Positions 1-11,366 of a DNA stretch of 64,000 nt are shown here, in pieces. The translations under genes were made by a program, and so were the position numbers. Where the stretch lies: positions 496,001 through 560,000 of the forward strand of contig JAHLKF010000001.1 of the NCBI GenBank assembly GCA_025558075.1, written 5' to 3'. The notes below the pieces were generated by a model. The model was not told the DNA's origin. It saw only the letters and a list, made by a program, of their open reading frames with translations, and did no database searches. The stretch comes from Gaertneriomyces semiglobifer. Its lineage: Eukaryota; Chytridiomycota; Chytridiomycetes; Spizellomycetales; Spizellomycetaceae. Every line of letters starts with the position of its first letter. Position 1 is the stretch's first letter.

Positions 1-2281
1 AGCCGATGGACTTGGGAACCATGACCGAGAAGCTCAATAAGTTGGAGTATAACAGCAAGAAGGAGTTCGCAGATGATTTGTATTTGATATGGCAGAACTG
101 CATGGCATTCAATTCATACCCTCCAGATAATCAGTGGCGCCGCCATGCGCAATATATGCGACGGAAAACAACTGATCTCCTCAAGAAGGTACCGGATATA
201 ACGATCACGATAGTCAAAGCTGAGGTTCACGGAGAGGATGAGAACGAAGACGACGATGAAGGAGATGAAGTGAATGGAGACATGAATGGCCACGGGACCT
301 CGGTTAATGGAATAGACGATGTACCAGAGCTATCTGAGGAAAGTGTTGATAGTGCCGAGGATGACTTGGCGGATGGATTGTTCCGAGAACCGAGCGTACT
401 TACCGTTGATGAATCACCTGCACCGGCACAAATTCTCTCTCGTGATGTGGAACACGGCAGCTTACAAGAGCAGCGATGGAAAGAAACGGTTGGTCGAATA
501 CGATGGGAGATGATACAGAAACGTAGAGAAAATCTTAAGCGCCCGTTTGCCGAACGTTCCGCAATACTCGCCACCGGTGCGTCATTGGCGTCTACCGTAG
601 ACGAGGAACAAGAATACGCTAGGAGAAATAAAAGACGGCGCACACATGCGGAGACCAAGCAGTCGCTGGAAAATGACGAGGGCGACTACGAAGAGCAGTA
701 CTTTCCTGAATGGAGGCGACACCCATGTGTCCCACGGGTGGAGCATCCGGAGCTTGTACTGGGAAAGCGGAAAGTGGATATTGCTGAGTTATTTGATTCC
801 CCTGAGTTCGTACCTTTGTTCTGTTAGCTGATGCTGCCACCACTTCGCTAATTACTCGTGGTTCACAGAGACCTGGTGCGATTGCAGCCAAGCTTGTCAG
901 ATTATCCAGAAGTGAACCTGAAAAGAAAGAAGGGTCTACTACATGCGCAAATAGATGAGAACATCAAGGAGTTGACAAAAGTCAAAGAAGTTCATGCCAA
1001 GATTCAGAATAAAGCCGTGAGTATATCATAGAGTGTGATCAGCCACGGGTTCATACTCATTGAAACAACGCTTAAAGGCTGGCCACTCGGAGGAAATTCC
1101 CTGGAAAGGGAGTAAGAAGGCCTACCACCCGCAAACGCGCGAGGAGGACCGCCCACCCCTTGTCGTCAACGAACAGGCGGCCAATGCGGTTGCCAAACAA
1201 ACGGTAGCCAAGCTATTGATGCACAGCGGGTTTGATAGTAAGTAGATATTCCACGTTCCACTTTTGGCATCAATAGCCTTACCCCGTACGTCCAGCCGCT
1301 TCAGATTCTGCGTTGTCCACCTTGACAGATACGTTTATGACACACTTCATGAACCTTGGCAAGACGATGCGGCTTTACCTCGACAAGCATTCCAGAGGAA
1401 TGTCTTCAGAGGAAATACTAATACATACTTTGCATGAAAACGGCATTGAAGAAGTTGGCAGTTTGGACAGTTACATCCGTCACGACGTCGAACGATACGG
1501 CGACAAGCTCTATGACCTTCGACGGAGACTCCAGGCTGGTTACCGAGATTTTTGCAGACGGACAGGTGGGGATGCCACGGAAGAGGAAGATATTGATATG
1601 GATGAGGCGGAGGATGGATTGATGAGCGGGAACTTCATGAATGACCTTGACCTAATTGGGCTTCGAGAGTTGGGAATTGAGGGAGTAACGAGTGTCCCTT
1701 GGGAACTTTGGGGCAAGAGATCGGACAAGCCCGTAAGAGCCAGAGTTAAGAAAAACCTTGCGAAGATTGAACGAGAAGACGAAAGCGCACAGGCTCCTGC
1801 ACCTCCTCCAATTGCTCATCAACAGCTTCCACCGTGGCGCGCAGTTGATCCCTCTTGTGTCATTGGCGTTCTGAAGCCGTTTTACATGCGAAAGGCTGCA
1901 ACAACCGGTTTCGAGGAGGACGATGCGCTAGGTCAAAAGACGCGAGCGAAAGCAATGGTTGCACTGGCAAAAGCTGGTAGGGCGAAACCATCGCAAGGCG
2001 ATAGAGGTGCGAAGAAGAAAAAAGGAAAGGATAATGCGGAGCTAGCAGCTGAAAGAGAAGCCAAGAGGCTCAAAAAGGAGGAGGAAAAAGCGCAAAAGGC
2101 CAAGGAGCGTGAAGAGGCCAAGAAGGCTAGGGATGCGGCAAAGGCGCAACAGCAAAAGGAGAAGGCGGCCGGCAAGAAGGTTAGTTCGGCGTGGTATTAT
2201 GTGATTGGTGTTTTCATAATCATTTTGACTGACTTTGGCTTCAATGTTTAGGGTAAGAAATCAGCTGGGAAAACTAGCTAG
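1..2281 (+). CDS. SPT7: SAGA complex subunit Spt7, bromodomain plus histone fold (5' truncated by window)
   Basis: Structural subunit of the SAGA transcription coactivator. The window opens inside the bromodomain: MDLGTMTEKL followed by IWQNCMAFN, which carries the acetyl-lysine-binding Asn region. After an acidic linker and further exons (about 869-1017, 1070-1220 and 1313-2180) comes a histone-fold segment, VNEQAANAVAKQTVAKLL then SALSTLTDTFMTHFMNL, as in Spt7, where it pairs with Taf10. The C-terminus is a Lys/Glu/Ala-rich charged helix. A final intron (gttagt to tttag) leads to a short last exon ending KSAGKTS and a TAG at 2279-2281. The bromodomain-then-histone-fold order is diagnostic of Spt7 rather than a stand-alone bromodomain protein. 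The N-terminal part lies upstream of the window. Confidence 0.88.
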
Positions 2282-2573
2282 CTGACACATAACGTTATGC
2301 GGTGTATTGATGCAAGGCATTCATGTGCGAGAATAACGACACTGAGTTTTAGCCTACCGCGGATTCGACGGACTTAAATAGGGCTGCTTTCAAGATATTT
2401 ACTAGTTTCGTAGCATGATACAGACACACCTAAATTCTGATCCAACCGTTGGGACGCCGCTGAAACAAATCAGAATTATTCTTTCTCGTTCAGGGGCGCA
2501 CTGGTTGAAGCCACTGTTTCCAAAGGCAGCCATTCGTTTGAATGGTAATTAACAACGCATCGTCCTATCTGAA

Positions 2574-5500
2574 CTACCATAGCCCAAAACGCTTTGCTTC
2601 GTTTAAATCTCCGTCCACACGCTCAACCACAAGCCCAATACCCTTAGCTACACCTTTCTTGGTGACCTCATCCAGCTCCTCCCATCTTCTTAGTAAGTCA
2701 TAATCTAATACACATCTATTGCCAGTTAACCCCCCACTGCCACGGCTATGATACCGCCAACCTCTCGGGTTCAATCCGCCGATCCAAGGCAACGCAGAAC
2801 ATAGCTTTGTGAAGACCGCAGAGAGCCGTTTGAACTGCTTCTCGGGAACAGGACGGAGTAAAAAGATTGCGCCGTCCAAAGTGGTACCTACGACCGATCC
2901 GTTCGCCCACTCTCTTATTTGCGATACTCTACCGCAAACGAAATCGCCGCGTTTCACAAGGGCCTGTCCATTATGACTGACCACTGTGTAGGGTGCGAAC
3001 TGCATCATCGATAATCCAGTTTCCTCTGCTGACACAATTTGCAGTGACTTTTGCGTTTCCGCGCCAGAAAGGAGGAAGGACGCGGCCAATGAGGATGAAG
3101 GACTGTAGTCCTTGGAAATAAGCACCAGCTTCGGCGGTTCCTCTTGAAAGCCGCAGAACCACACCCCCTTGAGTATGTCCGAAACAACGACCAGATTTTT
3201 GATGGAACGCAGGCATGTAACGTACATGTTGACATCAAGGAACGCGACACCAGACAATTGCTCAGCCTCATCAAATTGGTGAATGATAATCTGCATAGCG
3301 TACCAGTTAGTTTAAATTGTGGGGATAAGACAGTCCTGTATGGCAGTTTTCTTACCTTACTACCCACTGCCACTCCTACATTGCCGCCAACCCCGCAAAG
3401 AGCAGTAACAGGGCTTTTTTCCTCGCCAATAAACAATTTCTTGAACTTATGCGTCACCCATGGCGTTTCTGGGTCTGGTACAATCCCACTAACATCATGG
3501 ACAAGTACCCGACCTCGGCAAGCAAGGTCCTCTCCCCTCTGTGTCCCGGTACCCGAAACGATCACAAACTTCTTGCCACTGCGCGTCTGCGAGGATGTGA
3601 CATGTACAGTTGCAAGCGCCAGTATTTGTTCGTACTGCTCCATCGGGATCGTGTCAACAACCCGCCATCCTCGCGGACTAACAAGTTCCAAAAACCATTG
3701 TCCCACAGTTGGGAACACTTTGCCACCTTTACCATAATCATTGTTCTCAATCTGTGCAATATCACTTTCGTCAGGATCAACGCCAGCGCTACGCGCCGCA
3801 TCTACTTTTGCAGCGCATAACTTCCAATCAATGGGTGTACTTGTTGCAACGACGTACATTCCAAAATCTCCCTCCGTTCCGGTTGGGCCCGGCCAGAACG
3901 CAACCTTGTGCGCGGTTCTACCAAGCGGAACGCGATTAAGCGGCAATCGCGGGGTGTATAACGTCGATGGATCAAGTTGCGCAACAACCAATGATGTCGG
4001 GGTCCGCGCAATGAAGCCGTTAAAGTTGTTGCATGCAAGGTCGAGTGCCATAGGCTGTGCATTACTCCGATGTCGGTGGATGGCAATCTCCCCATGTCCC
4101 TGGGTCCTTACATTATTTTCCATTACCATCTTCAGCTCTAAGCGATTTTCCTTGGTGCCCTCATCGCCTGCAACCGGCCAAATACCTCCTCCAAGCCCGC
4201 CGCCTACGGCACCCATTATCCACACATCGCCAACAACAACTCCCGAGTACCTGACGCCATTGTTATGTCCAAGGGAGTAGAACTCGTTGAAATCAATCCC
4301 AGGGGAGGCATCTGTATGAACTGGTGTGCGAGAATGGTACCGGAATGACAGAGGAAGACGCCCGTGTCGCGATGGCGCGCTGAAGGACTTGAATAAGACA
4401 AGATCATCACGTGTCGTCAGAATCTAACACCAAGCAATTAGTTCAGGTCTGCCGGATGTGATGTCCCAGATACAGCTGCCTACCGCTATACATAAGACGC
4501 CGCCGACATCGCCAATCCAGATCTTCTTGGGTTTGTCGTCCAGGAGTGGACCTTCAACAGACACGTCGTCGCGCAATATTGGACGTAGGTTCTCACACTT
4601 CCACACTTCTTTCGCACCAGCTTCCGTAACATTTAATATATGGATGGAGTTCTCATTGGCAACTATCCATTTACTTTCCTTTCCACAGAGGTAGCCCACT
4701 CCATCCAAAGCTCCAACTTTCGTCCATCGTTCCCCATTCGGCTCCGAAGTGAATCTCACTACACACGACCTCCCTTCAATTTGCAGGTGAACCAAGTTAG
4801 TCTCGGATACATACGCAGCTGTAACTGATTCGCGCGTCATTGGCGTCGTATCACCGTCCACGTCCATCTCATCCAAAGCAGGCATTTCTAAGAGTTCAGA
4901 CAGTGGAGTGGCTCCAACACTCTCACACCATATATCTCTTTCCCCCACTTGCACAATTTTTCCATCGAGCCTTCCTACCGCAACAGTCCTTTGGTCACGC
5001 AAAATCGCCAAAGTCGGCTCATCGACTACAGTCCACGTTGACGGATCCAGCCATGACCCACATCGAAGCGCGGTTGTAGATTGTTCATAGGTTACAAATA
5101 AATGTCCGGAGGAATCTACGTCCGGCAGAGCCCACAGGTTTGTGATTTGCGCCGCGTCTTCCATAGTATGTTGCACGGCAACAAGAGGATGTACGCCTTC
5201 TCTCCCAACAATGATTCCGTCTTCGACGCACATCACTATCTCTCCGTTGCCGCCCAGCGCAAAGTCGCGAATCGGTGAATGCACTGCCAACTGATCTGTC
5301 ACTTTGAGCTGCCACACATGTTGGGACAAGCCCGCCGATGCCTTCTTCTTCACTGCCGACGAAGAGGATTGCGGCGACGACCCGTAGATATCATCAAGCT
5401 CTTCATCGCCTAAGGAGTCGTCCACCTGTTCAGCGTTGTCATTCACGTCGATATCCATACTGGAAAAGTTCTGCGCTTCTTCAGCAGTCCACGATTCCTC

Positions 5501-7048
5501 TCCTCCTACATTCGAAAGCGACATCGCACCGCTTTGAGCACGTACACGAACCAACAGCCCATCTGACACTCGACTTCCAAGGAATATGTAACTCTGTTGA
5601 TCAGTGTGGTTGATGAAGATTCTGGTAGCACATGAACTACGATGTGCCTTCAAGCGTCCGGGCGCGACACGGATACCGCGCACCCCTGCTCGTCGTCGGT
5701 TCCACCCCCTTCCTGCGTCCTCACCGCCATCTAAGAAAATTGAAATGATTTCACCATCTGCAAGAACGGTCAAAACGGAATCCGGATTCACGCTGACAGC
5801 ACTACATCCGGCCAACGAAAGGCCGAGATGCTTGTGATCATACCCTTGCGGGGCATGGTAAACTGGATTCACTTCTGTTGCTTTCGGATTCACCGTGATT
5901 GTTCCATCCTCATTGACAAATTCCTCGTCGGTGTTGGTGAACTTGGGAATGCCCCACCAGGGATTCACTCCACAAGAAGTTGTTTCCCCGCGTTGGACAT
6001 AGATGACGCCGTCATTGCAAAGAACGAGAGTCCCACCTACTGGCATTGGCATCGCGAGCAAAGTATGTGCGTTATAGGGAAGAGATGGGGTTTGGAAAAG
6101 TGGTGTAGAGGGGACAGTAGCAGATAATGACAATGAGATTACGGAAAGTTTTTGGGTGTCCTTCAAATGCGTCAAGCGGCTGGCATAAAAACGATGATGA
6201 GCGCCTTGAGAGTTGTTACCAGAATGTCGACTGCAATCACATACCCAGTCCAGGTCTGATCCGCTTGCCACATGATGGCCAATGTTGGTTCCAGATAACC
6301 TTCCAAAAAGACCAGATCCGTGACGCTTCCTAGCTTTTTCATTCCTTCTAGACTGCTCAGGCTCACCACAAAGCTGGGCCAAAACGGCTCAGGTTCCTCA
6401 TTATTGGCAGAGAGTTCGGATTTCAGCGGAATAATTGCCAACCGGTCTTCGTAGAACAACACCACTGCACATCGTGATTGCGGGTCAACTCGCAGAATGG
6501 GAGGCCGAGGTGGTGTGAGCGACTCTTTCCGAAATTCGTCACGCTCGAAGTAGTGCAAAGATACCGTCGTTAGAGTGTGGTCTGCTACCGACCATTCGAG
6601 CAAGCAAACCTGACATGACACTGATCAATTAGATGACCGCAATAAAATTCAACTTTTTATCGTACTTTGGCATCCTTGAAGGCGAGCAACAACGAATCCA
6701 GACCCTGCGCCCCTACACCGGTGGCCGTTCGTACGGTTCCAATACTCGTAATGACTCCATTCAAGTATTCTTCATGCATTAGACGGAGCCGTGCTATTCT
6801 GTCCTACCGAAGGAGTGAGCATGATTGTCCTACGCTCATGCTGCCAGAAGCATCTGCCAAAACAAAATGCATACCAGACTTTCTCCACTATTCCCTTGAA
6901 TCTTCTCGTTTACTTCGTAAATACGCAAAAGGTTAGACTGGGCCACAATGAGATTGGTAACCTCAGGGCCAGTGAACGATGCCGTGGCGACATGATCTAT
7001 TCCTGATGGCGGCAATAACTCCTTGTAGAGAGAATATATTGTGCTCAT
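2574..7048 (-). CDS. CFT1: Cleavage and polyadenylation specificity factor CPSF160 / Cft1
   Basis: Large beta-propeller scaffold of the pre-mRNA 3'-end cleavage and polyadenylation factor, acting in the nucleus. The start ATG at 7048 gives MSTIYSLYKELLPPSG, resembling the CPSF160 N-terminus. LDSLLLAFKDAK, VSLHYFERDEFR, FLEGYLEPTLAIMWQADQTW and MPMPVGGTLVLCNDGVIYV follow in the order expected for the first MMS1/CPSF-A propeller. The C-terminal CPSF-A domain ends NEAKRFGLW. Several introns interrupt it, including ones near 6880, 6620, 4420 and 3300. It is head-to-head with TRAPPC13, with 251 bp between start codons. The family (CPSF160/DDB1/SF3B3-like) is clear, and the N-terminal match points to CPSF160. 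Confidence 0.87.
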
Positions 7049-7299
7049 TTTTATGTTAAAAGTGCTTGCTTGTGAACAGATCGTCTTCGACCTGAAAGAT
7101 TCTGCTTCGCTTCGAGTTTGCAGCACGGAATACCATCATCGATACCCATCCTATAATACAAGAATACATAACGGCTACGGCCATAGTATCCAGAGCCGAT
7201 ATCCTGCCTTTCTGCTGTGCCGTCCTACTACTGTTATCAAGTCCAAGACAGAACAAAATATAACTACTCCCATCGGTGACAGTGAAAGCAACGGCCATA
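7049..7299. promoter_or_regulatory. Short bidirectional promoter between CFT1 and TRAPPC13
   Basis: The two divergent start codons are 251 bp apart, so both genes must be driven from this stretch or overlap each other's 5' UTR. No canonical TATA box stands out. The inference rests on geometry alone. Confidence 0.5.
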
Positions 7300-8808
7300 A
7301 TGTCGACGACGGACCCAAACCAGCAACCGCATTTGCTCTCACTGAAAGTAATGCGACTTTCTCGGCCATCGTTTGCGAAACGCATCCCATTGTATCATGA
7401 GAACGACGAAACGCTAGTCGGGGATGCCGCTTTGGACTTAATGGCCGCAAATGACATTACGAGTTAGTAGAAGCAACTGGTCTCAGGCTGCTCTAGAGGG
7501 CCTGTTCGACTTGCCGAAAACCAATGTCGGGAGCTAATTGAGCTATCTTGTGTTGTATCTCTAGGATTGGATCGTATTCCCGATTTTGGTTTGACGGACC
7601 TGCTCGCTCTACCGGCATCGTTTGGCAATATCTACCTAGGGGAGACGTTTTCATCTTACCTCTGCATTAACAATGAATCGCAACTTCCGGTTCAGGAAGT
7701 CGGCATCAAGGCGGAACTGCAAACCACATCACAGCGCTTCATGCTTGTTGACACCATTGGGATCGGAGCTGCTTCGGCTCCTGCCAGTCGCACCTCCCCA
7801 GCTCAGTCTACGACATCACTTGCTAGTGTTGCCGCAACTGGTAGCAACAGAGTTTCTCTTCTCCCAACCCAGTCTATCACGCATATTACCCACCACGAGA
7901 TCAAGGAGCTTGGGGCGCACATTCTCGTTTGCTCGATTCATTACTCTCACAACGGACAACGGCGTCATTTCCGCAAGTTTTACAAATTCAACGTACTAAA
8001 CCCGCTCGCGGTAAAGACTAAAGTGAACACTGTCATCGACGGGCGCGTGTTCCTGGAAGCGCAAATAACGAATTTGATGACGGAGGGCATGTGGTTAGAG
8101 AAAATCCGTTTCGAGGCCGCAGAAGGATTTACCTTTCAAGATTTGAACGTCAATGTGGGGTTACATGATACAGCTTTAGACGCGGCAACTGGACAGGGGA
8201 CGGAAAGAGGACCGCTGCTCGCTCCACAGGAAACGATACAAACATTATATGTTCTTACTCCCAAACCGGTCTCAGGCGTGTTTTCTCCAACGGGGCCTTT
8301 AGTAGAAAGCGTTGCAGATCCAAGCACGGCAGAGACTACTCCGATCCGAGCACTGTTATCTCCACATCTGGGGCATCTCTCACTATCATGGCAAACCCCT
8401 CTCTCCAGCGGTCGCCTGCAAACGTCTCAACTTTCTCGGAAACCTTTGCCACTCCGGCCTGTGACTGTTCTCCTATCGCAGGTGCCCTCATGTATCACCA
8501 TTGAAACTCCATTCTTGATTACGCTTCGAGTGCGTAACAATACCCAGGAGCGACTGGAGGCGCTCATTGGAGTTGAAGGCCTGCTGGTCTTCGGCGCTGC
8601 CAAATGGCAGTGCGAAGTGGATAATGCTGGATGGTGCGAAAAGGTTCTGAAATGTTTATGTGTTCAGGGTGGGAATGTGGGGATACGTTGTACCGTTTCT
8701 TGTCGTGGCGATGAGTGGGCCGAAGATGTGGGCGAGGTGTACGTAGAACAGCCTAACGCCCGTGCATCACATGCATATGGGGGAGTACCAGGAGGAAGTC
8801 TGATATAG
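7300..8808 (+). CDS. TRAPPC13: TRAPP complex subunit 13 homolog
   Basis: Subunit of a TRAPP vesicle-tethering complex that activates Rab GTPases in Golgi and autophagy traffic. Exon 1 (7300-7462) encodes MSTTDPNQQPHLLSLKVMRL. An intron with a gttagt donor runs to 7564, and splicing in phase gives ANDITRLDRIPDFGLTDLL. The family signature LPASFGNIYLGETFSSYLC, then VGIKAELQTTSQR and LGAHILVCSIHY, matches the N-terminal beta-sandwich of TRAPPC13 (DUF974). The C-terminal half is immunoglobulin-like beta structure. Total length is about 468 residues, in the usual range. It runs convergently into the PDI gene, 78 bp away. Confidence 0.88.
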
Positions 8809-8886
8809 TTGCAAGAGCAGAGATTTTGCGTCAATACACACTCTGGTTGCTAGTAAATTTGCATTCCGTGTCTTATACCACACTAT

Positions 8887-9762
8887 CTACAGTTCATCTC
8901 TATTCTCTTTCCGTCCATTGATGACGTGCTTCTCTATGAAAGCTTCAATGCCTGTCCTTTTCAAAGGTCCTTCGTAAAACACTGGAGCATTCTCCCCTTT
9001 CTGTAAGAGCAACACCGCCGGATACTTAATGTCTTGTAGCCCGAGCGCCGTGATCACCATTTCAGCCATGTCCTTGCGTACTTCCGCAAATACAACACCC
9101 TTATACGACTCCTTGTTCGCGATTGCCTTAAACATGGTGGGAGTTTCACTCTTATCCGTCACCAATACTACTCGCGGCTTATTAGACCCCATGAACCGAG
9201 AAACCGCCACTTCACGCTTGAGCTTCGGAGTTGCCTCGTCGGGAATAAGCTTACGAACCTTGTTGGGAATGAGAGCAATACCGGCTTTGGAGATTGCGCC
9301 AAGTGTGCGAGGGCCATTGTAGTCTTCAGGCAGATTGCTTTTCGGTTTAAATAGTTTGATCGTCGGGAAACCTGAACCATCAAACAAGTCAGTATCAACG
9401 ATCGCACTAAAGGGTATGTACCGACCGCATTTGATAGGGTTCTTACCTTGAATACCATACTCTCCACACACCCCGCGGTTGGCTTGGTCGTCGCAATCTA
9501 TCGCTGCGACTTTAACATAACCTTCGACCTTTTTGGCGACCTTGACATAGGTCGGGGCAAGGTTCTTACAGTGGCCACACCATGGCGCAAAAAACTCGAC
9601 GATGACAGGGACGTCGGATGAGAGGACTTCGCGTTTGAACGTCTTCTCGTTGACGAGCACAACGGGATCACGACTAGAGTAGAGTGCGAAAGCTGGCGAA
9701 GTCCACAGGAGGAGGACAAAGACTGCGGCCAGTGAGCGGAGCAGGGCAAACCTAAAAGCCAT
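8887..9762 (-). CDS. ER protein disulfide isomerase, Mpd1/PDIA6-like, with RDEL retention signal
   Basis: Catalyses disulfide formation and isomerisation in the ER lumen. A hydrophobic signal peptide (about residues 1-26, ending SPAFA) is followed by a thioredoxin domain with active site FFAPWCGHCK and the cis-Pro region FPTIKLFKP. A second thioredoxin-like fold without a CxxC follows, and the protein ends ENRDEL, an ER-retrieval tetrapeptide. An intron at 9372-9446 (75 nt, gtaaga to ttcag) keeps the frame, so an unspliced reading would wrongly add 25 residues between GIQG and FPTIK. The spliced product is 266 residues with one CGHC domain, closer to yeast Mpd1 than to two-domain Pdi1. Confidence 0.88.
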   Translation of the reverse strand: MAFRFALLRSLAAVFVLLLWTSPAFALYSSRDPVVLVNEKTFKREVLSSDVPVIVEFFAPWCGHCKNLAPTYVKVAKKVEGYVKVAAIDCDDQANRGVCGEYGIQGKNPIKCGRYIPFSAIVDTDLFDGSGFPTIKLFKPKSNLPEDYNGPRTLGAISKAGIALIPNKVRKLIPDEATPKLKREVAVSRFMGSNKPRVVLVTDKSETPTMFKAIANKESYKGVVFAEVRKDMAEMVITALGLQDIKYPAVLLLQKGENAPVFYEGPLKRTGIEAFIEKHVINGRKENRDEL

Positions 9763-10363
9763 GTTTTCCTATTCCCCCCGTAGAAAACTCCCGCTTACAT
9801 AGACAGCTTACTGCCGTTTCGCTGGAAGATACGGAGATGCAGTTCAGACCAGAACCTCACAGAACACAACAGAAAGCGCGCTTAAGCCGCGCATCACATC
9901 GTCCGTACAAACGACGTTGAAGAGTATATGCAATGGAGCATAGACCAGTTCACTTGGCAATACAAACCGTTGCGTAGCGTCAGAAGGATGTGGACGAAGA
10001 ATCACGTTAGAGGGGTTCGCCTCGGTATACAGAACTTGCTTGGACAGTGCGATGCATTCTTTAGCACTTCCAACTACACGGTTAGGATGCATTCGGGCAA
10101 GCGGCATCCCACCAATGCCTACTTATTCACAAAACAAAATCGTCGCCGGAACTAGACTTTGGCGAAGTCAAGGTTTGGTTCCATGATGATGGCGTTCAGC
10201 AAGAGGCACCTCCTGCAACTTTGCGTCTTGTTTGCCGCCGTCACGAGACGGTCTTGAGGTACTATGCTTTCACCAGGTGAAGAAGCTGCTGATGGTGAGG
10301 AGTAGTTTTTCCAGCAAGTGATAAATAATAAATTAAAAGAGTATCAGGATGAGTGACAAAGAA
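9763..10363. other. Intergenic: PDI upstream region and DUF1764 gene 3' flank
   Basis: Small open frames exist on both strands (for example 9844-10107 on the minus strand), but none shows a recognisable domain or splice structure. The part next to 9762 should hold the PDI promoter. No RNA gene was recognised. Confidence 0.5.
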
Positions 10364-11111
10364 CTAGTAGCAGCACCAACAGTCAAATGGACACTGAGGA
10401 GTATCTGTAAAACAAGACTACGGTCAGCACATCAACTTCAGCAAAGTTCCATACGTCTGGTGCCACCTACCTCCTCCTTTTCCAATATTTAGGTCAGTCG
10501 TATAGTACAGGTTGAGGCCATCCTCAGTTTTTCCTTTCACATAAGGATTAGTGCTGAACACATGGATGGCAGTTGTTTCTGGTGCACCCACTTTTGCCAC
10601 TGCTGGCTCCTCTGCTGTTGGCGAATCCATCTTCATCGTGTGACGGTTGAGGAATGGACGCCGGAGACGCACCGGCTTCCTGAAACTGTATTGTCTCAAC
10701 AATAGGTTTTGGCCGTTGTGTCCTTGCTTCCTTGATCTTCGCTGCAATCATGTCTGTATCTAAAAGCGGTTCATCTTCCTCTTGCTCCTCAGTAGACTCA
10801 TTCCCCTCGTTGTTATTGCTGGCGCCAGCTACTTCCTTGCGTCCCGGAGTCTTAAAACTGCTCTCAATGCTTTGAGATTTCGTCGCTGTATTCCTGTTTT
10901 CGCTGCTCGTGCTTCCCTTCACTCTCGTCTTGTTCGCCGGTACGGCGCTCGGTGAGGATGTTCCACCAAAGATGTCATCTATTTCATTGACCTTCTTTTT
11001 ACTTTTCCCACCAAAGATATCGTCTATTTCGTCGGCCGCCTTCCTCTTTAACTGCTTCAGGTCAGTTGGTGCCACAGCTGCCTGTTTCACGGGCTTCGTT
11101 TTAGGTGCCAT
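10364..11111 (-). CDS. DUF1764 family small nuclear/nucleolar-type protein
   Basis: The start ATG at 11111 gives MAPKTKPVKQAAVAP. The protein is Lys/Ser/acid-rich and contains two copies of the short repeat DEIDDIFGGKSKKK / NEIDDIFGGTSS. The diagnostic DUF1764 C-terminus is split by an intron: KTEDGLNLYYTTDLNIGKGG, then after removing about 10406-10470 a last exon reads DTPQCPFDCWCCY and stops at 10364-10366. That GGG...CPFDCxCC ending is the family hallmark; molecular function is unknown. Joining the two main frames near 10590 needs either a very short intron (about 34 nt, gtgcac to ttcag) or a frameshift, so the middle of this model is uncertain. It is head-to-head with ARP5. Confidence 0.75.
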
Positions 11112-11366
11112 CGGGCCTCTTGGGAGCTTGGTCACTTACTGTGGCCGTTTATCCACAACTAGAAAGTACCTCAGCCAGCAAAGCGCACTACAGCTGCGTT
11201 TGTATGCGCTGTATTTTTTGTTTGTTGGCCTCGTTGTCAATTTCAACATTTTGAGGTTTGGAACGCGGCATGGCGTTCCAACTCTCAGCGACTCGACAAC
11301 GATCTCGGTCAACTATTATCATTATAACCACAGGTACCACTCCTGTCACTAAAAGGAGTGGAGGAA
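11112..11366. promoter_or_regulatory. Bidirectional promoter between DUF1764 gene and ARP5
   Basis: Start codons of the two divergent genes are 255 bp apart. The stretch includes an AT-rich ttattatcattataacc run near 11308-11326. No further element was identified. Confidence 0.45.

Noticed and set aside
227..658. 143-codon minus-strand open frame inside SPT7
   Set aside because: Ser-rich antisense shadow of the acidic Spt7 linker.
9372..9446. 25 extra residues within the PDI if read through
   Set aside because: Clear gtaaga donor and ttcag acceptor; splicing joins GIQG directly to FPTIK as in the family.
9844..10107. 87-codon minus-strand open frame beside the PDI gene
   Set aside because: No recognisable motif and an opposing open frame of similar length; likely chance.
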